This document shows, piece by piece, positions 1-12,200 of a DNA stretch of 64,000 nucleotides. Under the pieces are notes generated by a model. It had not been told where the DNA came from. It saw only the letters and a list, made by a program, of their open reading frames with translations, and ran no database searches. The number at the start of each line of letters is the position of its first letter. The stretch's first letter is position 1. Made by a program: the position numbers and the translations under genes. The DNA is from Anas platyrhynchos (taxonomy: Eukaryota; Chordata; Aves; Anseriformes; Anatidae): assembly GCF_047663525.1 (NCBI RefSeq), contig NC_092611.1, positions 6,423,001-6,487,000 on the forward strand, in the 5' to 3' direction.

Positions 1-540
1 GAAAGAGCACATTAAAATTAATTGAACGAGCCCCAGCACTCATGAAAGAGATGTTCTTCCACGGCTGTTCATCTGCATCCTTGCTTCCCTCAAAGACACT
101 TGTCATTAATCCAGACTCGCTCAGCACATGCTGTGTCTTGTAAAGCAGAATGAAGCACACAAGACTCAGGATCTGCTGCAGTTTGTTACCGAGTTTGTAA
201 TATGCAATTGTGGGAATGATTATATCACCAACTGGATCTCATCTGTCCCTGCTCATTCAAACAGGCAAGCTGAAATGAACGGTGACAGGAAAATGTTCTT
301 GTTTGCACACAAACAGTTTAATAACTAGCAATTTCACAAAGAGAAAAGTAGGGGGAAAATAAGTTGAAGGACAGAGAAACTCACGTATTAAATTCTGCAG
401 AGAAGTTAACTCTCAAGAACAACATCATTAGGGTTTGCAGTGTGCCCTGAAAAGTGGTAAAAGCAGCTAAAAAGGTTAATTTTTTCCCCCTAAATCTCTC
501 ACCCAGCGACCACTACTTTGCACACCTTTTAAAACAGTCA

Positions 541-800
541 GGAAATTATATTAATTTCTCTAATGTGCGCGATGCCATAAGTTCCTTTTTTAATTATTAT
601 GATCAAAATATTGCTTAAAATTAAAGGCAGCTGCATTTGTTTCTGACGGATATCATAATTGCAATTGTAAATTGGGAAATGTAATGTTTCCTGGTGCTGC
701 TGTGAGTAATGGTTCTGAAATCATTATAGATAGGTAGATATAAATAAACCAAGAGATCTGTGAAAACAGAGCAAAAGCAAGCTAAAAAGGATAATTAGCA
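541..800. promoter_or_regulatory. AT-rich island, candidate conserved non-coding element
   Basis: AT-rich, non-repetitive sequence with several homeodomain-type cores (taattattat, cataattgcaattg, aaattaaag) in a generally GC-rich window. It resembles many vertebrate conserved non-coding elements in composition. This is composition-based inference only. Confidence 0.3.
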
Positions 801-833
801 GACTGAATAGGAAGAGAAGAGTTCAGTGCTCAG

Positions 834-904
834 AAAAAAAAAAAAAAAAAAGTCTAAAAATTTCTGTGGAGTTCTGTGACTGCATTAAAAAAAAAAAAAA
901 AAAA
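834..904. repeat. Paired A18 tracts
   Basis: Two uninterrupted runs of 18 A (834-851 and 887-904) are separated by 35 unique bases. They may be tails of two decayed retroposed insertions, but no element body is recognised. Confidence 0.85.
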
Positions 905-1086
905 GAATTTTCAGTCCAGAGGAATGTGTTCTGCATCAGCTCAAACCATGGGGTAAAAACCACACAGAAGAGAAACAGTGGGAAAAAGCGTGGCAGGTAT
1001 TTGCTCTAGCAACACCCATCTATTTCGACTGCAGAGGAAAGAAAGGGAAAGGTAAAACTAACATTAATGTTAAAGTCTAGGGCTGC

Positions 1087-1126
1087 TTTATTATTGTTAT
1101 TATCATTATTATTATTATTGTTATTA
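1087..1126. repeat. ATT trinucleotide microsatellite
   Basis: An imperfect run of ATT/GTT units about 40 bp long. Confidence 0.9.
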
Positions 1127-3807
1127 GGGAAAAATAAAATAAAGGATTTCTGGTGCCGAGGGCCCGACGACTGGAAAATGGCCAGCCTACCAGTGCCATT
1201 TATCAGCACACCCTGAGACATAACGAGCAATCACACTCCAGCTGGTTGATCATCGATAGGCAGGGATGGGCTGTGCGTAACCGTGCCGCAGGCTTTGGGA
1301 AGCGGAGGCTGCAAAAGGAGCAGCTGCAAATTGGAGCCTTCAGCCTGGGGGTCCTGCCCTGCGAAAAGTTGCTGGCTGCAAGTGGTGCCCCGAAACTGCA
1401 GCACGAGAGGAGCTCTGGAAGCTGAGGGCTGAGCCCGTGGCTCACCGAAAGGATGAGCAGGGAGGAAGGGGAAAGCTGTCAGCAGCTGTGCAAAGCCCTG
1501 GAAGGTCTCCAGGTGGAAAAACAGATATCGCTGGATGCACCGACTGCAGGGCTGGAGCTGTTCCTGGCACGGGCGGAGGGAGTGGGAGGTGGAGGCTGAG
1601 AGGTTTTTTGGAGATGTTTGCTAGAGATCCAACGAGAGGCACGGGGAGCTGCAGGGAGCTGCGGAGCTCTGATGCTCTGGGACAGATGAAACTTGGCTTC
1701 TATGGTTTCGCCCACAAAATCCGCTAGCACAAACAGAGCTGAAGTCATTTAACATCTGCTGAAGGGATGCGTGTTCCTGGATGTGGAAGGAGGCACTTTG
1801 ACCTTAACTGGAGCAAAACCAAGGCCCAGAATTTGACTAGCCAGGCAAAATTCCAAGGAAATCCAGTCCATCTCATACAGCTGATTACCAAGAAACGCTT
1901 TCCATCTACTGGGGTCAGAAGCTTAGAGTCTTCTCAGGGTTCATTAGAGAAATAGGACCATCGTTTTTCTTCTTCAGCTCCCAGAGCCACCTCCTGCAAG
2001 GATCTCCTGGCAGCCAGGAATGAATCTAACAGGGACGCTGACCGATAGGAGAGTCTTTGTGCATTCTGCACACAGTATTGATTTTCACATTCACAGAGAA
2101 ATGAATTAGATGCCAATTGTATACGAACTGAGCCGTGGTCTCTTGTTCAGCATGTCTCACTGTCCGTGTGAATAGAAGGACATCTGCAAAACCCCGGGTG
2201 CCCTTTAGGGGAAACAGAGGCTGAGGAGGGTGGGATGCAGCTGTGGGACTAAACGGCTGTCTCCAGTCCTCTGCTATTGTCAGCAAGCGCCTCGGGGAAG
2301 GCCACTGCTAAACTGATCAGGCTGCAGTATAAAACCATAGAGAAATGGATTCCAGCTCCATGATCACCATGGTATTGACGTAGGTGGTTATAGACCAACC
2401 CCAGACCCCCTAGCTCAAGGGAGCCAGAAGATAAATGGTGGGTACCGAGTGAATAATGTGGAGCTGGACTCCCCTCTGCTTCGCAGGACCCTTCGCTTGC
2501 ACAAATCCAGCTGCATTTTTGTTCTTCTGCTTGACAAATGACAAAATAGACTTGCGGGCTATGAGCATCTCTGTGCTGCACACAACGACCTGCCCCTTCC
2601 AGAGCTTCAAAACCACCAGGCAGGGCAGTTGTCTGTCTCCAGGAGATGCAGGGATGCAGAGGATGGGCAGGGCACCAGGGCTGTGTCCCCTCCTGCCACA
2701 AGTGACAAGGGCAGAGCCCCGAGCCGTGACAAATGCCATGACCCCGTGCCATGAAGCTCCGTCTCCAGCTCCCATCAGCAGCAGCTCCCATCTTCATCAT
2801 CGCCATCACCGAGGAGAGCTCAGGCACCGAAGCCAGGACTGGTTTAATCTTCTGCAGACCTGCAACAACTCCGAACCCTCTGTCTAACATCACTCAGCAT
2901 GACTGCTTAATTACAGTAATTAGGAAGCGTGATAGGAACCTGCGCAGCGCGAAGGAGGTACTGCTCTCAGGAAATGGATTCTCTGTCAGTCGGGTCCATT
3001 AGGAGGTCAGCCTGCCTGTCATTTCCAGCTCCTGGGGCTGCCTGTGCTCAATTTGGGGAGGCCAGTTGGGGACAAGCTGGGCCAGACCCCGAGTCCTGGG
3101 CAGGGATGTGCGATGTCTCCTCTTCCTTCCCTCCCATCCCCAGGACTGCTTTTACACACCGGGACCAGGACCCTCTAGAAGACAAGGACAGAGCTGTTCG
3201 GAGAGGGCGGGTGGCAGCCAGGTGTCCTCTCCGACCACCACCCCATGGGACAGGGAGCTCCTATCACCCAGCACAGGTCCCAGCAGCAGCCAGGTTGGGC
3301 TCGGCATCTCCTCCACCACCACGAAGAGCTGATGTGGAACTGCCCTGGAGGAGAGCCCACCAGGGTACCACCCCTCACCCCTGATGGAGAAGCCAGGACA
3401 TTTTTGGGATGTTCTGCACTAGCACAACCCTCTCCCCACGCCACCCCACTTTTCGGTCCTGACCCACCCTGGTGCATAGCCCACCTGCAGGTGTTCCCTT
3501 GGCTGCTCTCACTCACAAACCACATCTCTCTGGGCCAGCTCCAAGGGTTATGGGGACATTTCCATTCCTGCCGTGCCTCAGAAACCCCTTCCCTGCCCGC
3601 TTTGTGGCCGAGGGACCCGGCTCAGAGCCTGCCCCCAGCCAGGACAGAAATAATCCTGGCCCCACACCACCGCACCGAGGAAGGAGCTAGCGCTCCGGCT
3701 CTGAGTTAATGAACCATAAATTCCAGCTTAATGAGTTTTATACTGAGGAGAATAATTAATGTAATTAGTACTGATATGAAAATGATGGTACTCGAGCCCG
3801 GATTACG

Positions 3808-3837
3808 AGGGGGAGGGGGGCCTGGGGGTGGGAGGGA
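3808..3837 (+). other. G-quadruplex-type tract
   Basis: Four or more G runs of three or longer separated by short loops (aggggg a gggggg cct ggggg t ggg a ggg). The pattern allows an intramolecular G-quadruplex on the plus strand; nothing links it to a promoter. Confidence 0.6.
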
Positions 3838-4852
3838 GCTCGGAGAAAGCTGGTTCAGCCTGCGGTGCTGCTCACCCAGAGGAACGGGGCTGGATGCGTT
3901 CCTGGCAGGTTTTAAAACCTCACCTCCCCTCCGCCATAAAGAGAAAGAAAATAGAGCATGACAGTAGAGCAGGAAAGAGATCAGCCATCCCCGTCTGCAG
4001 CAGAGATGTGGAATCTTTAATGCAGCTCTTCCCCACGCTGTCCTTTAATTTGCAGCTCCCCCATTCCACTCCATGCTCTCGGAGCATTGTCTGCCCTCCA
4101 CGGTGCCTATTTTTTGCTCCTATATGAAAAGCTCTTTATAAAGCTGCCTAGCTCCAAGGATAAAACAACAGCTCTTTAGCTACAGAATTATTTTGGTAGG
4201 TTTTATGTATTTTACACAGTCCGAGAGGCAGTAACAACAATATTTTAATTTTAAGCCTATATATTTATACCTAAGTGGCTGTATACACATTAAGTGGCCA
4301 AGTAGGAGGTGCTCTATTCTGGGGGAAGCACTGATCGTAGCACATTTGACAGCAGAAAAAGGCACCGAAAACCTCATCTGCAGAGCTGGCCCTGCAGCAC
4401 ATCCAGGAGCGGTGGGGAAATTAAAAGAGAAAGCAGGAATGGGGGTGTTTGTGAGCACCTTTATTTGAGTAGGCGCTGTTCCCTCTGAACCCACGCGAAG
4501 CATCCCTGCCCTCAGCCTGGTGTCGGCGCGCTCTGCAGGGCAGTGGTGGGAGCCTCTGTGCAAAAGGCACCTGGTAGAGGTGATCCCGAGTTCCTTTCTC
4601 CTGCTCTGAAAACAACAACAGTCCCGGGGGGAGATGCCAGCTTCCAGAAATACAGGATAAACCTGCCTGGCTGTGCAAAACAAGGAGAGCCTTGCCAGAA
4701 GTCTGCTTTCACCACCCTGTGCCATTGCTCGGATCCGCGCCCTGTCCTGGCTGTGTTGTCCCAAGGGTGGGTTGGGGCTCCTTGAGACCCTCCAAGAAAC
4801 CACCAAGAGAAGCTCTGGAGTTGGGAGCAATGTGTGCTGGGGGCCTGACAGC

Positions 4853-4880
4853 TTATCTTATCTTTTCTTATCTTATTTTA
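4853..4880. repeat. TTATC-type short tandem repeat
   Basis: About five imperfect units of ttatc/ttttc in non-coding DNA. Confidence 0.8.
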
Positions 4881-7842
4881 AGCCAGCAGACACCCGCCCA
4901 ACAGGGATTGCCTCCGGCTGCTGCTAACCCAGGCTGTATTCATGCCATGGACTGCGGGGCAGAGCCCCTTCTCCCCTCCTTCATGCCCCCCCCACCGGCT
5001 CCCTGCCATTTTCCTGCCCAGCTCTTCGCCAAACGTGTTCCAGAAGATCTTCACCCAGAGGCAGAGGCACTATCCTTAGGCAGCGGAGCGTTTCTATTAA
5101 AAAATATCCTGCGGATTTCTCATTCTCGGAGTTAGTGGTTTGGGCTACAAATTCTCTAATTGCGTATCGATCAAACCTGGCTGATTGGGCACCTCCTGAG
5201 GAGGCACAGGGTTCGTGTTCAGCTGGATTTACACGCCGTGTCCTATCAGCCGTGCCTCCAAGGCTGTGTCACCGCTGGTGCTGCTTCCAGGGCAGGATGC
5301 AAGGCGAGAGGCGGCTCGGTGTGCTCCGGAGGGCACCGGGGTGAGCAGGCAGCCTGTGCTTGTGCAAGGACAGAAATGGGTGTGCAAGCGTGTACATTTT
5401 GGGATATGAATGCACAGAGGGTGATAGATGAATGTCTCAGGAATAAGTCTGCGTTGGCAGAAAGGAAGAGGTCGAGCCCCTCACCCAGGTTTCACAGCCA
5501 CGACAGGAGTTATAACTCTTCAGTTCATCTTTATTTAAGGTCTGTGATCAGTCTTTTCCATCTGCAGGAGCTATTGTGTCAATGCCACCAAGATGTGGAG
5601 CAGAAATCCCAGCATTTCACCCCAGTAGCAGGAAGAATGGTTTTATGGGAGTAACACCAACCCCTCCTGCACCCTGCCAGCCCACGGACCCACCACCAGG
5701 CTCAGCCAGTTCCCTGCTCGACTCCTCCAGCCACCCACTCCCAGCAGCCTTACTGGATGGCCCTTTTCCCAGAAAAGGTGTCTTTCCAGATCCCTTTACA
5801 CCATGGCAGGAGGGGAACACCTCTCGTTAAAGCTGCTGCAGGATCATCGAGGTCAGCACAACGTGGGCAGCCTCAGCACGGAGCAAAGCTCGCGTCCAGC
5901 CCTTGGCATCGGGTCCAGCAAAGTTTGGGACCAGCCACTGGGCAAATGTCGTGCAACCGTGTGGAAGGGAGGGAGGAATCAGAGCCCGAATTGGAACATT
6001 TCTAAATGCAGCTTTGTAAAAGACCGGCCTGAATTGCTTCCCATCCCTTTCTTCAGGTACAGATTTTTCCTTTTCCCCGACGTACAAAGGACTTTAGTGG
6101 TATGCAGAGGCTCTCTTTTCCCCCCTTTTTTTGAGACCAACCCATTTCTTAAGGAGAAGAGAGAATGTTAAGAGGCAACAAGAACCAAGACATTTCCTCA
6201 GCTTAATGTATGTGCTGTCAAACGACCTCTTTGAATTTAGGCTTTTCTTGCGTTTTCCCTTTCTGAGGAGGATTGAAATCCTTTCACTTTGCTGAAAAGC
6301 ACAGTAAAACCCTTTGTGGCAGTCATCCGTGGGCAGCTCAAACTCAAAGCTGCACAAGGCGAGCGGAGTCCCTCTCATGCTGCAGTCCGTGCCTTTGCTT
6401 TCCCCCTCCCCATCAAAGCACCGGCCCCAGCCGCTGGCAGCAGAGGAAACCACCTGCAAGATGTTCCCTTCCTCCTCTGCCAACAGCCATTTTACCTGCC
6501 TGGTTTTCTGCTGCACCTGAAAACCTGACCACATTGCACTTTTTATTTGAATTTTTAGATCCGGCTGAAGCTGCATCGGATGAAGGTTTCCCAATCAAAT
6601 CTACTTTAATTGCTGCCATGCAGGCAGCATCCTGTTATTACGGGCATGCAGAAAGGGAAATGTGTGAGCTTCTCCTCAATGGTCAGTGGTGCTGGGTTGG
6701 CTGCAGGAGGTCAGAGAGCCCTGGGTTTTCCCGTGCTGTGTCACCTTTCCCACCAGGGTGACCAAAGGCAGATTTGGCAGAGTCCAAAGCATGGCTCCCT
6801 TGCTGGGGTGAATGTCCTGGCCACGGTTTCAGCTCCGAGCACACCCATTTTGTAGCTCTGTGGTAACCAAAAAGTGTGTTGAGGAGAAAACAAGAGAGAA
6901 AAACATTATCTGGAGCAAGACACGTAGCACTCGAGCCTGTTGGTGTAGGGACATGCCTGGCTGAATCCTATGGAGGCTGGCAGGGAAACGTGAATCCAGG
7001 TGACTCCAAAAAAGGCTTCAGGCAGTCAAAACCACACGGATGGTACCGGAAAAGTCACACCTAATGCTAGAAGGCTGTGTCTGTACAGTCCCTGACATCC
7101 TGGGGATGGGAGCACCAGCACACGTGGAGGCTGCTGGGCATACAGGAGGCATTGGCCTGGCACTGGTGAGCGTGGCTCCATCCTCCCTCGGTGCTATATT
7201 GCCTCGCTGAGTTATAAACCTCTCCCTTATGTTCTATGTGCCAGCCTGCAGGGAACCCACGAGGTAGTGCGAACACGTGTGTGCTTCTCGGTGGAGGGAG
7301 AGGGGCAAGCGGGGTGAGACTTGAGGCTGCTGAAGGTGATGGGGACAAAGAAAGTGCATAGAACATCGAGAGCTGCTTAGATTCAGACATACAAAAATAA
7401 AAGGGTGCCTCCATCAGTGTGGCACAGCAGGAGCTGGACTGAAATGACCAGCACAGTGCTCACACCTCCTCCTGGGGAGGAATTAGCTCGGCACCAGGCT
7501 CACTTCCCACCTGTAGAAGTGGCACTGGGACGTGGTTTGGGGTCTGGGCAGCAGGGTGATGCTGTGGTCCCCTTTTCTCCCTCCTGCATGCACTCTGCTC
7601 TGACATCCTCGTGGTCTCAGCGTGATGCTAAGCGTGCAGAATGCCAAATACCCAACCCACGAGAGAGGAAAGCAAACCCCCGATCACCAGGCAGGCACAT
7701 CCCCTTGTTCACAACTGTCCCAGCCCTCACCCTACATACGCCATACCTGGGTGAAACAGATGAAATTCATCCCCGAAGCCAGGCTCTTCTACAGGGTTTT
7801 CATTCCTTTGTCTCCACTTCCTCTTCTTTGCTCTTATATACA

Positions 7843-9051
7843 TATAAGTGTATATCTATATTTATTTTTTCTCTAATACACGTGAACACAAATGTGATGT
7901 GGAGATAAATTCCCTTCTCTAAAACACTTTGTGGTCACAGTAATGTACACATTTGGATTTACATACCCACACACATTCCAAATATCAAAAAAAAATATAG
8001 TCCCAAAACTAAGATGCTTTTAAAAAAAAAAAAAAGAAGTTAAAAGGCCAGATTCCTCTATTGGCTTTTATCCTTCATTAAGAGTGCGAAGATTACCTGA
8101 AATCATGATTTTTTTCTTCATATTCTGCCTGAGTTCATTTTGAAATTCCAATCAACAGATGCAAGAAGGAGAAGGGGAAAAGCTAGTGGGGGGTCACACT
8201 AGGCTTTGAAAAGGAAAATTAGAGAGAATATTTTTCTTTCTAATTTTTTTTTTCCTCTCTGGGTTGCAGGTTATAAGAAGGTTTTTTAAAGGATGCTTTC
8301 TCCAAAGCGTTGGCTTCAAATTACGTCCCCATGGCATCTGGATTAAACAGAGTCAATCAGAAAAATTTGGAGTGGGAGTGGGAGGGAAAAAAGAAACAAA
8401 AGCCCTAAACCAAGCCCTTCTTTCTATTCTTGGTTGGTTCTGAGCATCTTTCAGTGTAAGCATCTTATTATTTGGTTCAGCAACCTTGGCTGTTTAGTTG
8501 TTTGCAACAGGGATTTCCCATCCCCACTGCCAAGGGGGAAAACAGTTTTCTCCAAGGGAGTAAAAAAAAAACCTCCAGCCTCAGATTTGGGCACTGGCCG
8601 GGCTTTGAAACTTCACACAAGCTGGAAGAAGGGTTGTGGAGGATCCACACCTGGCTACTCTGGTGCAAGCAGTGCAGAGAGGGACACGAGGGGACCTACG
8701 GACATTTAATGGGGTCGGGCACATCCCATCCCACACGGGGCAGCTGCCACCCGCCTATGCATGCATGCACACAGCCAGCTTGGTACAGGGGGGCCAGCAC
8801 GAGAGAAGAAAGGTTCAAGAGCTGGATGAGATGTGGGCGAAGGCAGTGCTCCCTCGAGCATTAGCAAGCCAGGCAGATACTTAACCTAATCACGTCGCTT
8901 ACAACCGCACCGAAATTTAGAAATCAATAAATAAAATAAGCAACGGCAAAGTGTGTGTCGGGGAGGGGGGGTTAAAAGGCCTTGGCTGTTGAGCGACGGG
9001 GTCGGGAGGTGTGAAAAACATTTAGCTTCGTCTTTTTGCTGTGCTGACACT
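7843..9051 (-). other. NECTIN1: Possible 3' untranslated region of exon C
   Basis: About 1.2 kb from the EQYV stop to an AATAAA on the minus strand. The region turns AT-rich between about 7900 and 8460, with a conserved-looking unique sequence. The end is inferred from the signal only; an ATTAAA at 8705-8710 is a nearer alternative. Confidence 0.4.
7861..7866 (-). terminator. NECTIN1: Possible polyadenylation signal AATAAA (exon C)
   Basis: AATAAA on the minus strand in gaaaaAATAAAtata, 1.19 kb after the EQYV stop and the first full consensus downstream of it. It sits in an AT-rich patch, so chance is possible. Confidence 0.4.
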
Positions 9052-9270
9052 TCAGACGTACTGTTCCTTAGGACAGATGTAAGGGGCCCGGGAGCCGGGG
9101 GGTGGGCAGCAGAAGGAGACGTCGGGGTGCTGAGGGTAGAGGTCTCGCGGGAGGTCTGACAGGGGGGCGTAGGCGTGGGGGATCTTCTCCAGGTATCGAC
9201 CTTCGCGTGGGTAGCAGCGGCTCAGGTAATCACTCGCATTCGGTACCTCTGAGTGACACTTTCCAAAGTC
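9052..9270 (-). CDS. NECTIN1: Candidate nectin-1 terminal exon C: tail ending EQYV
   Basis: This open segment of 219 nt (72 codons and a stop) starts directly after a strong acceptor, tgtctctctgcttccag, in phase 0. That phase is compatible with the donors of exons B2 and B3. It reads DFGKCHSEVPNASDYLSRCY, PREGRYLEKIPHAYAPLSD, then a proline/cysteine-rich part with VSFCCPPPGSR, and ends YICPKEQYV. The last four residues fit the nectin C-terminal motif E/A-X-Y-V that binds the afadin PDZ domain. YAPL fits a YxxΦ endocytic motif. Combined with exons 2-5 and B1-B3 it gives 496 residues plus the signal exon. I do not recognise this tail from described nectin-1 isoforms. Alternatively it is a terminal exon of an unrecognised neighbour, or a chance open frame. 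Confidence 0.65.
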   Translation of the reverse strand, partial: DFGKCHSEVPNASDYLSRCYPREGRYLEKIPHAYAPLSDLPRDLYPQHPDVSFCCPPPGSRAPYICPKEQYV

Positions 9271-12200
9271 CTGGAAGCAGAGAGACACAAGGGTGATTTG
9301 TCACCCGGGTGATAAATCCTCGCATTTTTAACATCTTCACATTTTTAACATCCTGCCTCACTTCCCAAAATGCCCATTTTGCTACAGAATAAAGGATTTT
9401 GCATCCTCTGCCCCTTGCCTGTAAGGGCTCTGCCTCTCTCAAAAAAATAAGTGTCAGGGCAAGAAAGGGCAGTTTATTTTCAGTCTTCCCAACTCTTCCA
9501 CACCTGAGTTTGGAAAAAAGCCCTGCTTGTACGCATCGCTGATCTAACACAGCCTCGTGCTCTTTTATACAAAGGTCACATTGCTCTGAGCACAGGCTCG
9601 GGAGGCACAATGGGTTATTGTGCCCGGTGTTTGCCCAGCAGCTCCCAGTGCCTCTGCTCAGCTTTACCTGGGTGAGCAGCTCCTTTGTCAGCCACATTTG
9701 TGAGTTAAAAGGACTGCGGGAAACATGAAGGACTTGCAAGACAGAGGTGGTCCCAGCACCTTCCTGGGGTGCTTGGAGAGTGTTTTTAGGGACGCTTTGC
9801 AAAACGTGATTCTTCCTCCCCAAGTGCCACATGAAATGAAAAGCTCCCGGAGTCCAAAGCGCTTTGATTCCCATTGAGGTAATTTTGCGGAGGGGCAGCA
9901 AGCAATGCTGAACAAACGCTGCTTGTTTGAGTGCAAAAAATCACAGAGACACCTTTTCCCAAAAAAGCTCTGGGCAAACAGCACGGGCGCTGGGATGGCA
10001 GCGTGAGCTCCCAGTAGTGCAGAGCAACCTCCCAGCCCCAGCCCTGCTCCCCAGGGGGTGGCAGCAGGTGGGGAGGGCTCCTCCTGCTCAAATTCCCTTT
10101 CCTCCCAGTTGAATCCCTGCAAAAGGACCCAAGCAGGAGGGACGCGTAGCACTCACCAAGGTCTTGGTCTCAATAAGGGCTATTCTCATCTCTAAGAGGC
10201 AGCAAATCCACTGGCAATCACCTTTTATGCCTGTGGATTGATTTGGGGCTGGCTGGAGCAAGTAACTTGCCCTGCAGTCCTTCCTTGTTCTCTTTCAAAG
10301 TACCAGAAACAATCAGTTTAGAGAAGAGGACAAAGATTTGACCCTCGGGAGAAAAAGCCTGAAGGAACAGAACAATCTACTCAGCTCCTCCGCCGCCAGT
10401 GCCTGGATAAATATTTCACCAGGACACTTAAAAAATCACATAGAAAACAAAGTGTCGACAATAATTTATTGATGGTTCAGCCTGCTACAAGAGGCAACAA
10501 GAAAGCTGAAGGGCTGCACAGTCTTAGGCCAGCAGCAGCCTCGCAAAGAGCCGTGGAGGCCACCAGAGGATGGGAGGCTGGAGCTGCAGGAAAGGAGCTG
10601 CAGTGCTAAGGTCAATCTGACTTTATTTCTCTTTCCTTGGCAAAACGCTGCACCCACTGCTCAAGCTTTTTAAAGTCAGTGATCCTGACCTGGGCAGACA
10701 GCAAGGGGCCGCATGTTCAGCTCTAGATCCCTTCTATTTGGAGCTGCTGGGCTGGTGTCTCTGAAATTCAAGTGAGCCGTTCCCACACCTATCTCCTAAG
10801 GTTTTCATCCACTTCTGGCTTCTAAGTGCAAAGTGTAAAAGGGAAGAAGCTGGGCAGCAGCATTACAGCTGTTTAACAGGATCAATCCAAGCTGGGGACA
10901 TTAGGAAGCTGCTCTTGGTCCCTTACTGCTAAGGCACAGCAGCACTGAACCTTAACCCCTATAATCTCTTCCCAGAGGGTTTGGGCAGCCCTGCCATACA
11001 GCTCTCAGGTGGGAGTTATGTTTACGCAGCAAGTCGAGGCCTCTAAAGGATTGAAGGCTGAACTGTGCACAGCCCTGTGGCTGGAAAACTGGGCAGGCTG
11101 TGGCAACACGCTTAGAGAACAAGAGAACAATCCCCCTACAAATCCCATAGCAGGCACAGGGATCCATACCATGATGGGAGAAGGGAACAAACAACAGCTG
11201 ATTGTTATTCTTCTGATTGTAACAGCTGATAAAAACGGATGGAGAAGGGCTAGCAGTTAAGGAGAGGGGTAACTAGAATGTGCAGAGGTGCTCTCCCTGC
11301 ATAATCTGCTCTCAGGAAATGTTAGATGCAGCAGAAAACTCCTGAAAACTTCTTTCCATACCTGTGGGGAGGGTGGAAATGTATTAACCCTGCTCTCCTG
11401 CTTTAAGTGGTAAGTCATTAATGGGTAACTGAACCTCCTGGGTAAAGCTAACCTGAAAGGGAAGTGGTCTCAGGGACTGGGGTCCAGTAGGACATAGCAG
11501 GAGAGGAGCTCTTAGCCAGCAATCAATCCTCAGTTAATGGGAGGGTGGGTTTATGTGTGTTTGGGGCATACAATGGAAAAATATAGGGCTTCGTACAAAA
11601 ATGAGTGCTCAAAAGGTCTGGTAGCAAAGAGGCTCTCAGTTAACACAAATAGACATCTTGTGTAAACCGAGCTCGTGGGTAGCATCCGGAGCTGCAAGAA
11701 GCACATCATGAGGCGCTACTTTGTGGGATGCCCATTAGCAATGTGCTGGCTCAGCAAAAACATCTTTCCTTTTTTCTGTCTAATGATTAATGTGGGCACG
11801 AAACAAGCATCCATGAAGCAAGGCTAGAGAGAATCAGTGCAGTTCTGCCAGCTCTTCTGGGCAGGTGAGTACAAGCATGCTTTCCTTTCCTTTCTTGCCA
11901 TTTTGGGCTCACTTTTCATGGGTCAGCAGGGCCAGGGCTGGGCAGCTGGAGAATGCCAGCACTGGGGCAGAGGAAGGGAGTTCCCTGTCTCTTTTCACCT
12001 TCCTTTAGCCCATGAAGCCAGGAGTCAATTGCTCCTGCTTTGTTCCCTTATCTCATTTCTAAGTACCGAAAGGGAAGAGAAGAGAATCAGCCTGATGTTT
12101 ATTAACATCTAGCAGCCGGTGCCCTTTGACTTCCTTCCCCAGTCCCACTGTGACTTTTTCCAAATCTAATTTATCTTTAACAAAGTTTGAAATTAAATTA

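Larger units (their letters stand above)
1..7842. other. Non-coding flank downstream of NECTIN1
   Basis: No gene is supported here. It contains an AT-rich island (541-800), two A18 tracts, an ATT microsatellite, a G-rich quadruplex-type tract near 3809, and an AT-rich patch at 4120-4290. A 216-codon open frame at 4180-4830 on the minus strand has no recognisable domain. Whether further distal NECTIN1 exons or a neighbouring gene's ends lie here cannot be decided from the sequence. Confidence 0.7.

Noticed and set aside
4180-4830. 216-codon minus-strand frame in the downstream flank
   Set aside because: No recognisable domain, AT-rich terminal part with tyrosine/lysine codons from an AT patch, and no splice or promoter context.
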